Source of the DNA: Acidobacteriaceae bacterium
GTDB taxonomy: Bacteria > Acidobacteriota > Terriglobia > Bryobacterales > Bryobacteraceae
Length of the DNA stretch: 64,000 nucleotides
Assembly (NCBI GenBank): GCA_019240405.1
Contig: JAFAYL010000059.1
Location: 1-64,000 of the forward strand
Reading direction: 5' to 3'
The position numbers were made by a program, and so were the translations under genes. Within the stretch, counting starts at the first letter, position 1, and every line of letters starts with the position of its first letter. The notes below the pieces were generated by a model. That model saw only the letters and a list, made by a program, of their open reading frames with translations. It was not told the origin of the DNA and did no database searches. Below, one piece after another: positions 1-8,640 of the stretch.

Positions 1-824
1 ATGCCTATTCCAACAAGCGGATATGAATTTGAGCCAATCGCAAGCGTCGCTGAGGCCAGACCGCTTTGCCCTGGAGCGAACGTCACCGTGAAGGTTGTGG
101 AAGCGCCGGCAGCAATCGTGCTGGACAGAGCAGAGAGATTCAAAGCAAATGGGCTGCTTTGAAATGGCGGGAACTGAATTGACACGGCAGGCGTGTTCAG
201 GGCACTGCTGGTTTCATTTGCGATTGTAATGGTGAACGACGCGGTTGCGCTCAACGATACGTTGCCGAAATCGAGTTGCGGCGACGAAGCGTCGGGTTGA
301 AGCGTGCCGCTCCCGCTTGGTCCGTTATAGGTAGCGACCAATTGAGGCGCGGTGGCATTTCCCTGCAAGGTCGAGACGTCCGCAGTCACTTCGGGACACT
401 GTGTCGCGGGATCCGTGCTATCCAAGACGCATCCGTTTTGCTGAACCTGATATTGAACGCGCAGCTCGCCTGTGATCGCCCCGACAGAAGCTGGAGTGAA
501 GTTCACGGTAAAGTTTTCGAAATTTGAAGATGACGGAGACAGGATTTTATCCTGTACCGTGCCAGTAACTGTGAAGTTCAGACTTTGTGTGTCTGAACCT
601 GAGGCATCGGCTACGAAAATGTTGTTTATCTCGATGGGCGAGCTCGTTGGATTCGTCGCTCGTAAGACGACACTGGATGAGCTTGATTGGGCAGTGTCGG
701 GGAATTGATAAGTTCCGGGAAGCGGACCAACGATGTTTGAGCCGGTTGGATCGGTGATGAAGAAGCTTGGGCCCTGGGCGCAAATGGGCGTGCAGACCAG
801 TAGGGCGAGAATGAGTGACTTCAT
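1..824 (-). CDS. Secreted HYDIN/ASPM-type beta-sandwich protein, 3' end outside the window
   Basis: The minus strand stays open from an ATG at 824 to the window edge (274 codons, no stop), so the C-terminus is missing. The start gives a short signal peptide (residues 1-17, ending in a typical Ala-Gln site) that begins directly after the stop codon of the upstream gene, which suggests translational coupling. After it come two Ig-like beta-sandwich units; the second contains the pattern 'LDFGNVSLS ... FTITIANETS ... FTVTFAPGQSG', typical of the choice-of-anchor D / ASPM-SPD2-Hydin repeats found in secreted bacterial proteins. Two cysteines in the linker of the first unit could form a disulphide. 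Role is probably structural or adhesive at the cell surface; no catalytic motif is visible. Family assignment is from pattern recognition only. Confidence 0.7.
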   Translation of the reverse strand, partial: MKSLILALLVCTPICAQGPSFFITDPTGSNIVGPLPGTYQFPDTAQSSSSSVVLRATNPTSSPIEINNIFVADASGSDTQSLNFTVTGTVQDKILSPSSSNFENFTVNFTPASVGAITGELRVQYQVQQNGCVLDSTDPATQCPEVTADVSTLQGNATAPQLVATYNGPSGSGTLQPDASSPQLDFGNVSLSATASFTITIANETSSALNTPAVSIQFPPFQSSPFALNLSALSSTIAAGASTTFTVTFAPGQSGLASATLAIGSNSYPLVGIG

Positions 825-1649
825 TTATTCACCGCCTCGTTTGTGGGAACTGGAGCTAGGCAGTCCGGGTAGTTCAGCCCACTCGGCAACTCTGCTGTTC
901 AAGTGAAGCGCCCAGGATTGCTTCGTCGTTTGCGAAATGACGTGCAACCAATCAGCGGCCATGCGCTCGATGACTAAATCGTTCTGAGACGCAGCGTCAT
1001 GGGAGAGGGTCACGGTGCGGCGTGTTCCGTTCGCAGCTTCGATTTCGAGGCCGTCTTTGTCCTGAAAGAGCACCCATGAGTGATAGAGAACTGCAGGACC
1101 TTTGATTCCTGGGAGTAACTTGACGGAAGTGGTCTCGCCGGTATCGAGGGAAACGGCGAGTTCAGAGATGTTCCCGTCACTTGTTGCGACGAGCAATTCG
1201 GCTTCGTGTGTATTCAACACGTCGACAGAAGTTACGGTTCCGGAAAGGCCGGCTGTGCTGAGTTGGACTGGACTCAGGGACTTACCGTCCCAGCGAAGTA
1301 GAACCTGTTCGCGGGGCAGGTAAGCTATAGCCGTCGTAAGATTCCCGTCAATATTCAATAAGGGATGTGTTTCGGACGAGCCATACTCGCCGAAAACGGC
1401 GCCTGTCGGCCCGATCAGATGGATATTTCCGTGTGATGCGACGAGTCCACCAGAGGCGGAGAAAGCGACAGCATCTGTAGAAGCGAAGATCTGCTCACCC
1501 GTGATGAAATTGTTCGCGAGGCCGTAAACGGCGCGCGCGGTCCCGTCTGCGTATCGGACGAAGCCAATCTTAGGAGCGCCGACTTGCGCCTCCAGCAAGC
1601 ACGAGATTGAGGTGACGAAAACTACGGTAACTAGGGTGCAAAGCTTCAT
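825..1649 (-). CDS. Secreted protein of unknown function, possibly beta-propeller
   Basis: A 274-residue protein. An open frame continues further upstream to 1826, but the ATG at 1649 is preceded by AGGAG at a good distance and begins a clear signal peptide (MKLCTLVTVVFVTS, cleavage after LEAQ), so this start is preferred. The mature part has repeated short hydrophobic strands separated by Gly/Asp turns (for example 'NIHLIGPTGAVFGEYG' and 'ELLVATSDGNISELAVSL'), which looks like a beta-propeller of the kind used as a periplasmic or surface scaffold. No catalytic residues are recognised. It lies between an Ig-like protein and the HYDIN-type protein, and the stop codon abuts the next ATG, so the three are probably co-transcribed. 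Confidence 0.7.
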   Translation of the reverse strand: MKLCTLVTVVFVTSISCLLEAQVGAPKIGFVRYADGTARAVYGLANNFITGEQIFASTDAVAFSASGGLVASHGNIHLIGPTGAVFGEYGSSETHPLLNIDGNLTTAIAYLPREQVLLRWDGKSLSPVQLSTAGLSGTVTSVDVLNTHEAELLVATSDGNISELAVSLDTGETTSVKLLPGIKGPAVLYHSWVLFQDKDGLEIEAANGTRRTVTLSHDAASQNDLVIERMAADWLHVISQTTKQSWALHLNSRVAEWAELPGLPSSSSHKRGGE

Positions 1650-1681
1650 GGGTGCTCCTACTGGCTGAGAGTTTAGAGTTT

Positions 1682-2554
1682 TTAGTGCGGTCCGCCGACG
1701 CTGATTCCAGGCGATCCGATCGAGATTCCGGGACCGGAGTTGGACGCGCCGCTGCTCGATTTTTTGCCCATCATCGCGACTCCGGCGCCGCCCGCTGCGG
1801 CTGCAACTGCTGCCAAAATGATCCACTTGGTTTTGCTGCTATGAACCTTCTCCGCTCCGGGAGCATTGACGACTGAGACCGCAGGCTGGTCGTTCCCCGC
1901 AGATGTCAAGGGCGCGGCGGGTTTGGGGGAGATGGGTGTCGATCTTAGATCGGGAGCTTTTGCCGGTTGCCCTAGCGATGTGACCTCGACCTTCGGTTCG
2001 ACCGGTGGGGAGGCTGGCACAACAGGCGGGGCTTCGGCGTGCAACTCAACCGGCGGGGGCGCTTCAGGTGCTACTTGTGGTGGGGGAGGCGGGACAGCGG
2101 CAATTTGAGTAGAGGTGAGCGTTAGCTGGATCAGAACGCCCGAATGAGCTGTTCCCTTTGTGGCCGTGGCACGAATAGCGACCGGACCTGGGGTAGAGGC
2201 GCATAGAATGCCGCCGATCTTGGCCCGGCCGGTTTGGTCCGTATACGCCACTGCGGAGTGCGTGCCGTCAGCAAATTTTCCGTTCGGAGCAGCGTCCGGC
2301 AATCGCAGTGTCACGACAGCGTCAGGCACGGGGGTGCCCCGTGAATCGGTGACTTCGATCAGAAATCCCTTAGCGGAATGGGAATTAACCGGAATTTCTG
2401 CGCCGTCGCTTTCAATCAGCCGGAGCTGCAGATCTTCAGGAGGTGCGCCGTTAGAGGACGGTGTGGCTCCGGTTACGGGAGTTTGCGCCGAGAGCGGTCC
2501 AATAACAAGGATCGAGGCGAGAATGAGGGAAACAAAACGGCTAATGCGTCGCAT
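1682..2554 (-). CDS. Ig-like domain protein with signal peptide and C-terminal membrane/glycine-rich tail
   Basis: 290 residues. Signal peptide at 1-23 (cleavage after LSA). Residues ~40-150 look like a bacterial Ig-like domain 1 (invasin/intimin type): 'GTPVPDAVVTLRLPD' followed by an 'AYTDQTGRAKIGGI' strand, which is the usual 'allowed-to-change-in-time' pattern of that fold. Then a Pro/Ala/Val-rich linker (~155-240), one hydrophobic segment 'IILAAVAAAAGGAGVAMM' (~247-264) and a Ser/Gly-rich tail with two near-identical 'PGIS(I/V)G' units. This arrangement of Ig domain, proline linker and short C-terminal helix is common in Acidobacteriota envelope proteins, whose function is not known. Upstream spacing to the PP2C gene is short (23 nt), suggesting one operon. 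Confidence 0.7.
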   Translation of the reverse strand: MRRISRFVSLILASILVIGPLSAQTPVTGATPSSNGAPPEDLQLRLIESDGAEIPVNSHSAKGFLIEVTDSRGTPVPDAVVTLRLPDAAPNGKFADGTHSAVAYTDQTGRAKIGGILCASTPGPVAIRATATKGTAHSGVLIQLTLTSTQIAAVPPPPPQVAPEAPPPVELHAEAPPVVPASPPVEPKVEVTSLGQPAKAPDLRSTPISPKPAAPLTSAGNDQPAVSVVNAPGAEKVHSSKTKWIILAAVAAAAGGAGVAMMGKKSSSGASNSGPGISIGSPGISVGGPH

Positions 2555-2577
2555 GCGGCCTTTTTAGCCGCAATCGA

Positions 2578-3294
2578 CTACATAAGCTGGATCAAGACAA
2601 CAGTGATGTTGTCAGGTCCGCCAGTCTGTCTTGCGGCGTCGACAAGATAGTGGCATTTCTCTGGGAGAGATTTCTGCGAATCGAGAGTCTGGTGCAGGAT
2701 TTTTTCTTCGAGAACTCCGTGCAATCCGTCGGAACACAGAAGAATCTGATCTCCGGAGTTGAGATGGAGGGGACGGCAGTCCACCCGAAGCTCGTCCATG
2801 GAGCCAACGGCCATCGTTAAGACATGCCGCATGGGGTGTTTTCGTAAGGCTTCGTCGGTCAGTCCGAGCTGCGATCCGACCTCATTCACCCACGTTTGAT
2901 CGTGCGTAATGAGAGAGAACTCGCGATTTGAGCAAAGATAAGCGCGGCTGTCGCCGACGCTTGCCACCTGAACTTCGCCGTCATGAACGGCGCGGACGGC
3001 AAGGAGCGTAGTTCCCATGCCGTCGAGCTCGGGGTTCGCGCGGGCAGCCTCTCGCACGGCGCGGTTGGCCTCCACAAAACTATGTTCGAGCGCCTCGATC
3101 CTGTGGTCGTTGGGGGAGCTCAGAAGGACTTCATAGACCTTTTCCGCGCTTAAACGGGAGGCATATTCGCCTGCATTTGCCCCACCCATCCCGTCAGCGA
3201 GGACGAAAATGCCGGACGCAGTGTCGCTAATGAAGTAATCCTCGTTATTGGGACGGACACAACCGGCATCTGAAAGGCCGAAACCCTCTAGCAT
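2578..3294 (-). CDS. PP2C-family serine/threonine protein phosphatase (Stp1/PrpC-like)
   Basis: 238 residues, the usual size of bacterial single-domain PP2C enzymes, which remove phosphate from Ser/Thr residues phosphorylated by Hanks-type kinases using two Mn/Mg ions. Conserved motifs appear in order: 'VRPNNEDY' near the N-terminus, 'VLADGMGG' (metal-binding Asp and Gly), 'MGTTLLA', 'VGDSRAYL', 'LITHDQT', 'LLCSDGL' (metal Asp), and the C-terminal 'GGPDNITVVLI' with the last metal-binding Asp. No kinase gene is visible nearby. No signal peptide, so cytoplasmic. A perfect TATAAT lies 11 nt upstream of the ATG, and there is no Shine-Dalgarno sequence, so the transcript may be almost leaderless. 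Confidence 0.93.
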   Translation of the reverse strand: MLEGFGLSDAGCVRPNNEDYFISDTASGIFVLADGMGGANAGEYASRLSAEKVYEVLLSSPNDHRIEALEHSFVEANRAVREAARANPELDGMGTTLLAVRAVHDGEVQVASVGDSRAYLCSNREFSLITHDQTWVNEVGSQLGLTDEALRKHPMRHVLTMAVGSMDELRVDCRPLHLNSGDQILLCSDGLHGVLEEKILHQTLDSQKSLPEKCHYLVDAARQTGGPDNITVVLIQLM

Positions 3295-3305
3295 TCAAGT
3301 TTTTG

Positions 3306-3311
3306 ATTATA
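3306..3311 (-). promoter_or_regulatory. -10 element (TATAAT) of the PP2C gene
   Basis: Reading the minus strand, TATAAT is followed by 11 nt and then the ATG at 3294. A start site six or seven bases downstream of the hexamer would leave only four or five untranslated bases. No convincing -35 hexamer sits at 16-18 nt. Match is by eye. Confidence 0.45.
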
Positions 3312-3353
3312 GTACTGGCAGCATGCTCTGGATTGCAACGCTGAACTGGGCCT

Positions 3354-4547
3354 TTACTCTGTGGCTTTCGGCTGCAACATGGCTTTCAGCTCTCGGAATG
3401 CAGTTTCATCGAAGTTATTTTTGAGCCGCTCGCGAGGGAGTGACTTGACGTCGGCCAGATCCGCATCGCGGCGTTCGATACGATTCAACAGATCGCGCGC
3501 ATCACCCTCATCTGGATCGCGCTCGATAAGCTCTTCGAGGCGCTTCGTGGATTCGTCAAAGTTGCCATGTCGCAGCAGCGCGAGAGCCAGATTGAAACGA
3601 TAGGCTGAGTCGTTCTGATCGCCGTCCAGCGCGCGGCGGAAGTCATCAATTGCGGCAGGGGAATTCAAGCGGTATTCGGCCGCAGCGAGATTGTTATAAA
3701 CCTCGTTAAGCGGGACTGTCTTACTAACTTCGCGAAAGTAATCAGCGGATTTTGAGTAATCGCCTGCGCCGTATGCGCCCAGGCCCATTTCGAAGCGGGC
3801 TTCAGCATATCTGGGATCGTTGACCGGAACATGGCCGAACCATTCGACGGCCTGGCGATACTCCTTGCGATCGAGAGCCAACTTTCCAAGCTCGAATGCG
3901 GGAGCGGTGAATTGCGGGGCGAGGGACACGGCTTGAGAAAACCACTTCTGCTGTTTCTCCTTGTTCGAAGATAGAAGCCCGCGAATGTAGCTCTCCTCGG
4001 CATCGACGCGCGTGAGCTTTTGAGGAATCATGAACTGTTGGAGATCGAAATTCGCCCGCGGCTCCAGATACTTCAGCGATGCCCAGGCGAGATGCTCCTC
4101 GAGGCGCGAAAGATCGGTAAGCTTTCCTGCTTCGGATAGCTCCGGACCGTCGTGCATTTTCCTAAGATCCAGAAAGCGGGCGCTAACTTGGAGCGAACTA
4201 TTCTTAAGTTGAGAATCGTTTGCAGGTAAATTGGCATTGTAAGTGCCGTAACAAAGATAGTCAGTATCTAAGGTTTGACCTAACTTGATAAGGGTGCCCT
4301 TTGTAAATTGAGCATCGGACCTGAGCGCCAAGCGCCGCATAGCTTCAGCGCGGGAGGCGCGATCGAGTACGATCTCATTGGCCGCCCGGAACTCGTTGCG
4401 GAGTGTTTCGGCGATGCTTTCGCCCACCCAATCGAGATCTGAGTATTGCGAGTTGTTATGGAACTGAAGAACGAGGACAGTGGCGGGGAAGGCGCGGAAG
4501 GCCAGCGTCAGAGCGGCCCCGAAAAGGATCGCGCGCTGTAATTGCAC
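3354..4547 (-). CDS. TPR-repeat protein with TolB/FlgO-like N-terminal domain
   Basis: 397 residues with a GTG start (no better ATG; next Met is 69 residues in) and a signal-peptide-like N-terminus ('ILFGAALTLAFRAFPA'). Residues ~23-125 resemble the CsgG/FlgO/TolB-like 'ability to act with a TPR partner' domain: 'VLVLQFHNNSQYSDLDWVGESIAETL' is the pattern seen at the start of many TPR proteins (given here only as a description). The C-terminal two thirds hold several TPR motifs, e.g. 'AEARFEMGLGAYGAGDYSK' and 'SAYRFNLALALLRHGNFDES'. Such proteins serve as periplasmic or membrane-bound scaffolds. It sits between miaA and the PP2C gene on the same strand. The specific role is unknown. Confidence 0.8.
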   Translation of the reverse strand: MQLQRAILFGAALTLAFRAFPATVLVLQFHNNSQYSDLDWVGESIAETLRNEFRAANEIVLDRASRAEAMRRLALRSDAQFTKGTLIKLGQTLDTDYLCYGTYNANLPANDSQLKNSSLQVSARFLDLRKMHDGPELSEAGKLTDLSRLEEHLAWASLKYLEPRANFDLQQFMIPQKLTRVDAEESYIRGLLSSNKEKQQKWFSQAVSLAPQFTAPAFELGKLALDRKEYRQAVEWFGHVPVNDPRYAEARFEMGLGAYGAGDYSKSADYFREVSKTVPLNEVYNNLAAAEYRLNSPAAIDDFRRALDGDQNDSAYRFNLALALLRHGNFDESTKRLEELIERDPDEGDARDLLNRIERRDADLADVKSLPRERLKNNFDETAFRELKAMLQPKATE

Positions 4548-4572
4548 GCCCTCATGCTAACAGGGAGGATGA

Positions 4573-5517
4573 CTAGGAGCTTACGAACGCTCCAGCGATA
4601 TTTAAAGCTTGTTGCTGGATTCGAGGCTCATCTCCGAATCCGGCAAGCCAATGAACGTCGTGTTCGGCACGAAACCAAGTCATTTGCCGTTTTGCGTATT
4701 GCCTGGTTCGGGTCTGGCATTCTCGAAGGGCTTCTTCGCGAGTAAGTTGGTTTGCGATCACCTTTAGCGCTTGCTTGTAGCCGAGCGATCGGAGCGGTTT
4801 TGCAGCAGGCGAATACCCGACCTGGAGGATTGCTTTCGTTTCGTCGATTAGGCCGTGTTCGAACATCCAAGCGGCGCGGTGGTTCAGACGTTCATATAAC
4901 AACTTTCGATCTGGAGCGAGGCCGATTTTGAGGACCTGAAAATCTTTCACCGAATCACGCGGCCGATTTTGAATTGTGCTGGCTGGTGCTCCGCCTGCGA
5001 TGGTTAGTTCTATGGCGCGAATCAATTTTTGATGGTCATTGGGATGGATGCGGCTGGCACCAATTGGATCGCGATGCCGAAGAAAACGATGGAGAGCATG
5101 TGGGCGGCGCGCGGCGATGCCGCTCAAACGTGCCCGAAGATCCGGATTGCGCATGGGAGCCGGCGATAGCCCATGGAGCAGCGCTCTGAGATAGAAGCCT
5201 GTTCCACCGACGACAACTGGAAGTTTTCCCTTGCTGCGAAGGAGAGATAAAACGGCTCTTGCCATTCGGGCGTAAGCGCCTGCGGTGAGCTCTTCTTCAA
5301 TAGATAGGATGCCGGTGAGATGGTGCGGAATTCCGCGCCTTGCCTCAACCGGGACTTTCGCCGATCCAATGTGCAATTCCCGATAGACCTGAATGGAATC
5401 GCAGTTGATAATTTCCCCGTGGAGCTTTTCAGCGAGAATCAGGCTGAGATCGCTCTTAGCGGCCCCTGTGGGCCCGAGTACCACAAGGAGGGGCGGGACC
5501 TTTCGATCGAGGCTCAA
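4573..5517 (-). CDS. miaA: tRNA dimethylallyltransferase MiaA
   Basis: 314 residues, normal length. MiaA transfers the dimethylallyl group from DMAPP to N6 of A37 in tRNAs that read UNN codons. Visible features: P-loop 'GPTGAAKS' at residues 15-22, 'INCDSIQVYREL' (the DSxQ motif that binds the substrate base), 'VVGGTGFYLRALLHGL', 'RAIEL', and the C-terminal 'QTRTRQYAKRQMTWFR' tRNA-contacting motif. The P-loop differs from the usual GPTASGKT: the Gly before Lys is replaced by Ala, which is tolerated in a minority of P-loop proteins but is unusual. Cytoplasmic. Start chosen at 5517, where the family N-terminus begins. Next to a TPR gene on the same strand. Confidence 0.96.
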   Translation of the reverse strand: MSLDRKVPPLLVVLGPTGAAKSDLSLILAEKLHGEIINCDSIQVYRELHIGSAKVPVEARRGIPHHLTGILSIEEELTAGAYARMARAVLSLLRSKGKLPVVVGGTGFYLRALLHGLSPAPMRNPDLRARLSGIAARRPHALHRFLRHRDPIGASRIHPNDHQKLIRAIELTIAGGAPASTIQNRPRDSVKDFQVLKIGLAPDRKLLYERLNHRAAWMFEHGLIDETKAILQVGYSPAAKPLRSLGYKQALKVIANQLTREEALRECQTRTRQYAKRQMTWFRAEHDVHWLAGFGDEPRIQQQALNIAGAFVSS

Positions 5518-5578
5518 AGTAAGATCCAGGTGAGTTGAAACGGCCTCAGCCGCGCAAGCATCGCATGATTAACCGAGC

Positions 5579-5584
5579 TATACT
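5579..5584 (+). promoter_or_regulatory. -10-like TATACT upstream of the large TPR gene
   Basis: TATACT lies 48 nt upstream of the ATG at 5633 in the divergent miaA/TPR spacer. The same hexamer also stands in front of sthA, the LytTR regulator and tRNA-Gln, which suggests it is a favoured -10 form in this genome. No good -35 match. Confidence 0.3.
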
Positions 5585-5632
5585 GGCTATCAGCGGACAA
5601 CTTCTATTCAGCCAGCGGTTCCGGGCGGCTTA

Positions 5633-7741
5633 ATGTTTCATCTTTACTTTAATCCCTTGCGCTCCACCTGTCTCCCCACCCTTGCATTGACGATCGCGGC
5701 AAGCGTTCCGGCGGCTCAACTCGCCGCGCAAATGCCCGCGGCCAAGCCAGGGAGTGCCAATCCCACGCTACCCGAGCCGACGAAGCAGGCAAGCTCGTCG
5801 AAATCGGCTGCGTACTACCATTACTCGCTCGGTCATTTATATGAAGAGCTCGCCGGAAGCTACGGCAATCGCACGGAATATGTGAACAAAGCGATTGATA
5901 ATTACCGGCTAGCGATGAAGGAAGACCCAAGCGCCTCGTTTCTGGTTGAGGAAGTTGCGGAGCTGTATCGCGTCTCCGGCCGCATACGCGAAGCGGTCGA
6001 GGAAGCTCAGACAGCGCTCAAGAACAATCCTGAAGACCTGAATGCGCGGCGCGTCCTGGCCCGCATTTACACGCAGCAGATTGGAGACGCGCAGACGAAC
6101 CACGTCGATGAAGGAATGGCCCGGAAGGCGGTCGAAGAGTACAAGATTATTGCCGAAAAAGATCCGAAAGATGTCGACAGCATGGTCATGTTGGGGCGGC
6201 TCGACAAGCTGCTGGGGAACTCCGTCGATGCCGAGGCAGCCTTTAGAAAGGTTCTCGCGGCCGATCCGGACAACGAAGATGCAATCACAGGTCTAGCGGG
6301 CGTTTACTCGGATCGCGGCGATGCCCGGGCGGCTTCGGAGCTTCTGGAAAAGCTCACCAAGAAGAACCCCTCGCCTCGCGCCCTTGTGGTTCTGGCGAAC
6401 AATTACGAGCAGATGCGCCAGTATGCTCAAGCTGCTGACGCTTACAGGAAAGCGCTGGCGTTAGATCCAAATCGCGTGGAACTCAAGGCCGCGCTTGCAC
6501 AGGACCAAGCGCTGGCAGGGAAGCTTGACGATGCTCTGAAAACTTATCAGGAGCTGGCGGACGCGAACCCGCGCGACGCGCAACCTTATCTCGGAATGTC
6601 GCAAATTTACCGAGAGAGGAAAGACTTCGCACAGGCTCGCAAGATGAGCGATAAAGCGAAAGAAATAGACCCGGAGAATCTAGAGGTACGCTACAACGAA
6701 GTTGGCCTGCTCGAGGATGAGGGGAAAACGAACGAAGCGATTGCGACACTTAAGGGCATTCTGGACAGCACCTCGCGGCATAACTATGACGAGAATCAAC
6801 GGGCGAACCGGTCAAAGATGCTGGAGCAGCTTGGCTATCTGTATCGGAACAGCGATCAATACGATCAGGCAGTAGATGCATACCGGCAGATTGCCGCCCT
6901 TGATGCGAACTTTGCGCCTCGCGCGGAGGCCCAGATTATTGATACTTATCGCGCCGAGAAGGATTACGCCAAAGCGCAACAAGAGAGCGATGCGGCTCTG
7001 AAGAAGTTTCCGAATGAACGGACAATTCGGGAAGTTTACGCGCAATTACTTACTGATGAGGGCAAGAGCGATACCGCGATTGCCGAATTGAAGAAATCGC
7101 TGGACGGCAAGAACGATCGCGAAATTTATATTGCGATAGCGGAAGTGTACGAGAAGAGCCGCAACTACTCAGAGATGAGCAAGGCGCTGGATGCAGCCGA
7201 GAAATTGTCTCAAGATAAGTCGGAGAAAGCGACTGTGTTGTTCATGCGCGGAGCGATGTACGAACGGCAGAAGCAGTACGATCTGGCTGAAAAGATGTTC
7301 CGCCAAGTGCTGGATGTGGACCCGGCGAATGCTTCGGCTTTGAATTATCTCGGTTACATGCTGGCGGACCGGAATGTGCGGCTGCCAGAGGCGCAAGATC
7401 TCATCAAACGCGCGGTGGATACCGAGCCGAATAACTATGCGTTCCTCGACAGCCTGGGGTGGGTGTATTACCGGTTGAACCGCTTGGATGACGCGCAACG
7501 GCAGCTAGAGCGTTCGCTGCAGTTGATGTCAAAAGATCCCACGATTCACGATCACTTGGGCGATGTGTACTTCAAACAGGGCAAAATCAAGCAAGCGATC
7601 GATCAGTGGCAATCGTCTTTGAAGGCTTGGAGCGCGAGCTCACCTGCCGACCTCGAGCCGGAAGAAGTCGCCAAGGTTCAGAAGAAGCTCGATAGCGCGC
7701 GAGTGCGTCTGGCGCAAGAGCAGGGCCCGAAACCGGAATAA
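5633..7741 (+). CDS. Large secreted TPR-repeat protein
   Basis: 702 residues. N-terminal signal peptide (residues 1-33, ending AQLAAQ) followed by a Pro/Ser linker and then at least ten tetratricopeptide repeats spread from residue ~60 to ~680. Clear repeat units include 'AAFRKVLAADPDNEDAITGLAGVYSD', shortened here, 'AADAYRKALALDPNRVEL', 'AEKMFRQVLDVDPANASALNYLGYM', and 'AQRQLERSLQLMSKDPTIHDHLGDVYF'. The last three repeats match the C-terminal pattern of proteins annotated as TPR proteins of lipoprotein or outer-membrane assembly type. TPR arrays mediate protein-protein contacts; the partner is unknown. Divergent from miaA, convergent with the LytTR regulator (10 nt between stops). No Shine-Dalgarno is evident before the ATG. 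Confidence 0.88.
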   Translation: MFHLYFNPLRSTCLPTLALTIAASVPAAQLAAQMPAAKPGSANPTLPEPTKQASSSKSAAYYHYSLGHLYEELAGSYGNRTEYVNKAIDNYRLAMKEDPSASFLVEEVAELYRVSGRIREAVEEAQTALKNNPEDLNARRVLARIYTQQIGDAQTNHVDEGMARKAVEEYKIIAEKDPKDVDSMVMLGRLDKLLGNSVDAEAAFRKVLAADPDNEDAITGLAGVYSDRGDARAASELLEKLTKKNPSPRALVVLANNYEQMRQYAQAADAYRKALALDPNRVELKAALAQDQALAGKLDDALKTYQELADANPRDAQPYLGMSQIYRERKDFAQARKMSDKAKEIDPENLEVRYNEVGLLEDEGKTNEAIATLKGILDSTSRHNYDENQRANRSKMLEQLGYLYRNSDQYDQAVDAYRQIAALDANFAPRAEAQIIDTYRAEKDYAKAQQESDAALKKFPNERTIREVYAQLLTDEGKSDTAIAELKKSLDGKNDREIYIAIAEVYEKSRNYSEMSKALDAAEKLSQDKSEKATVLFMRGAMYERQKQYDLAEKMFRQVLDVDPANASALNYLGYMLADRNVRLPEAQDLIKRAVDTEPNNYAFLDSLGWVYYRLNRLDDAQRQLERSLQLMSKDPTIHDHLGDVYFKQGKIKQAIDQWQSSLKAWSASSPADLEPEEVAKVQKKLDSARVRLAQEQGPKPE

Positions 7742-7751
7742 TAATAAAGGG

Positions 7752-8534
7752 CTAAAGTTTCAGTAAAGCTCGCAGGCGCTTGGTCTGAATTCGGCTGACT
7801 GGGATCTCGGTCTGCTTCTTATCGTCCATTTTCAGTTGAAAACTGGACTTGAACCAGGGAATCACTTCGCGAATGCGGTTGATGTTCACAAGAAATGACC
7901 GGTGCACGCGCCAGAACAGATTCGGGTCAAGGTTCGACTGTAATTCTTCAATGGTGCGGTAATTCGATTGACCCTCAAATTGTGAAGTAACTACCGTAAT
8001 CAGGCCATCATCGATAGTGGCATAGATCATATCCTGCGCGTCGACAATCAGGTTGCGGTTGTTATTTTTGACAAGCAGCTTACTGCGTTGAGGCACCATT
8101 TTTGATTCAGGAGCGCCCGATTGCTGCTGTTTCGCCTGCTCCCGTTCGTCAACGGCTCGTTTAGCACGGAGGATCGATTCCGCAAGACGTTCTTTTTCGA
8201 CGGGCTTTAATAAGTAGTCGATTGCTTCGACTCGAAACGCCTCGACAGCATACTGATCGAAAGCCGTCGCGAGCACGAAGTAAGGCAGCGCAACATCCTG
8301 TTCGCGCAGTTTTCGTATTAGGCTCAGGCCGTCCAGGCCGGGCATCTGCACGTCCAGAAACACTACATCCGGCTCAAACTCTGCAATCAGATCGAGCGCT
8401 TCGAGCCCGTTCGAAGCGGTTTTCAGAAGTTCAATTTCGGGGAATTGTTTTAAAAGGTAAGACAATTCATCGCGGGCGAGCTGCTCATCATCGACAACGA
8501 TCGCCGAGATCGTTCCCGCGATTCCCTGCGGCAT
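7752..8534 (-). CDS. LytTR-family response regulator
   Basis: 260 residues. The frame is open further upstream (to 8990), but that extension runs antisense to the inositol synthase gene and has no receiver homology, so the ATG at 8534 is chosen; the receiver begins at once ('ISAIVVDDEQLARDEL'). Receiver domain ~8-125 with phospho-acceptor Asp61 in 'VVFLDVQMPG', the Thr/Ala switch 'LATAFDQYAVEAF' and 'DYLLKPV' with the conserved Lys. After a Gln-rich linker, the LytTR DNA-binding domain covers ~160-258: 'LNPDLFWRVHRSFLVNINRI' and 'EIPVSRIQTKRLRALL'. Such regulators bind direct repeats to control virulence-like or envelope genes. No cognate histidine kinase is adjacent. TATACT sits 9 nt upstream of the ATG, so the mRNA may be leaderless. 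Confidence 0.93.
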   Translation of the reverse strand: MPQGIAGTISAIVVDDEQLARDELSYLLKQFPEIELLKTASNGLEALDLIAEFEPDVVFLDVQMPGLDGLSLIRKLREQDVALPYFVLATAFDQYAVEAFRVEAIDYLLKPVEKERLAESILRAKRAVDEREQAKQQQSGAPESKMVPQRSKLLVKNNNRNLIVDAQDMIYATIDDGLITVVTSQFEGQSNYRTIEELQSNLDPNLFWRVHRSFLVNINRIREVIPWFKSSFQLKMDDKKQTEIPVSRIQTKRLRALLKL

Positions 8535-8543
8535 TCGAATGCT

Positions 8544-8549
8544 AGTATA
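8544..8549 (-). promoter_or_regulatory. -10-like TATACT of the LytTR regulator
   Basis: On the minus strand TATACT is followed by nine bases and then ATG at 8534, so transcription from a standard start site would give a leader of only about three bases. The -35 region is not recognisable. Confidence 0.35.
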
Positions 8550-8640
8550 ACGTAGGCATTGCAGACACGCGTCGTGAAGTGAAAGTTCATTTGTTACCCG
8601 CGTTACCGTCCGCAGTTCCTTTTCAAGGAGATTGTTTCTC

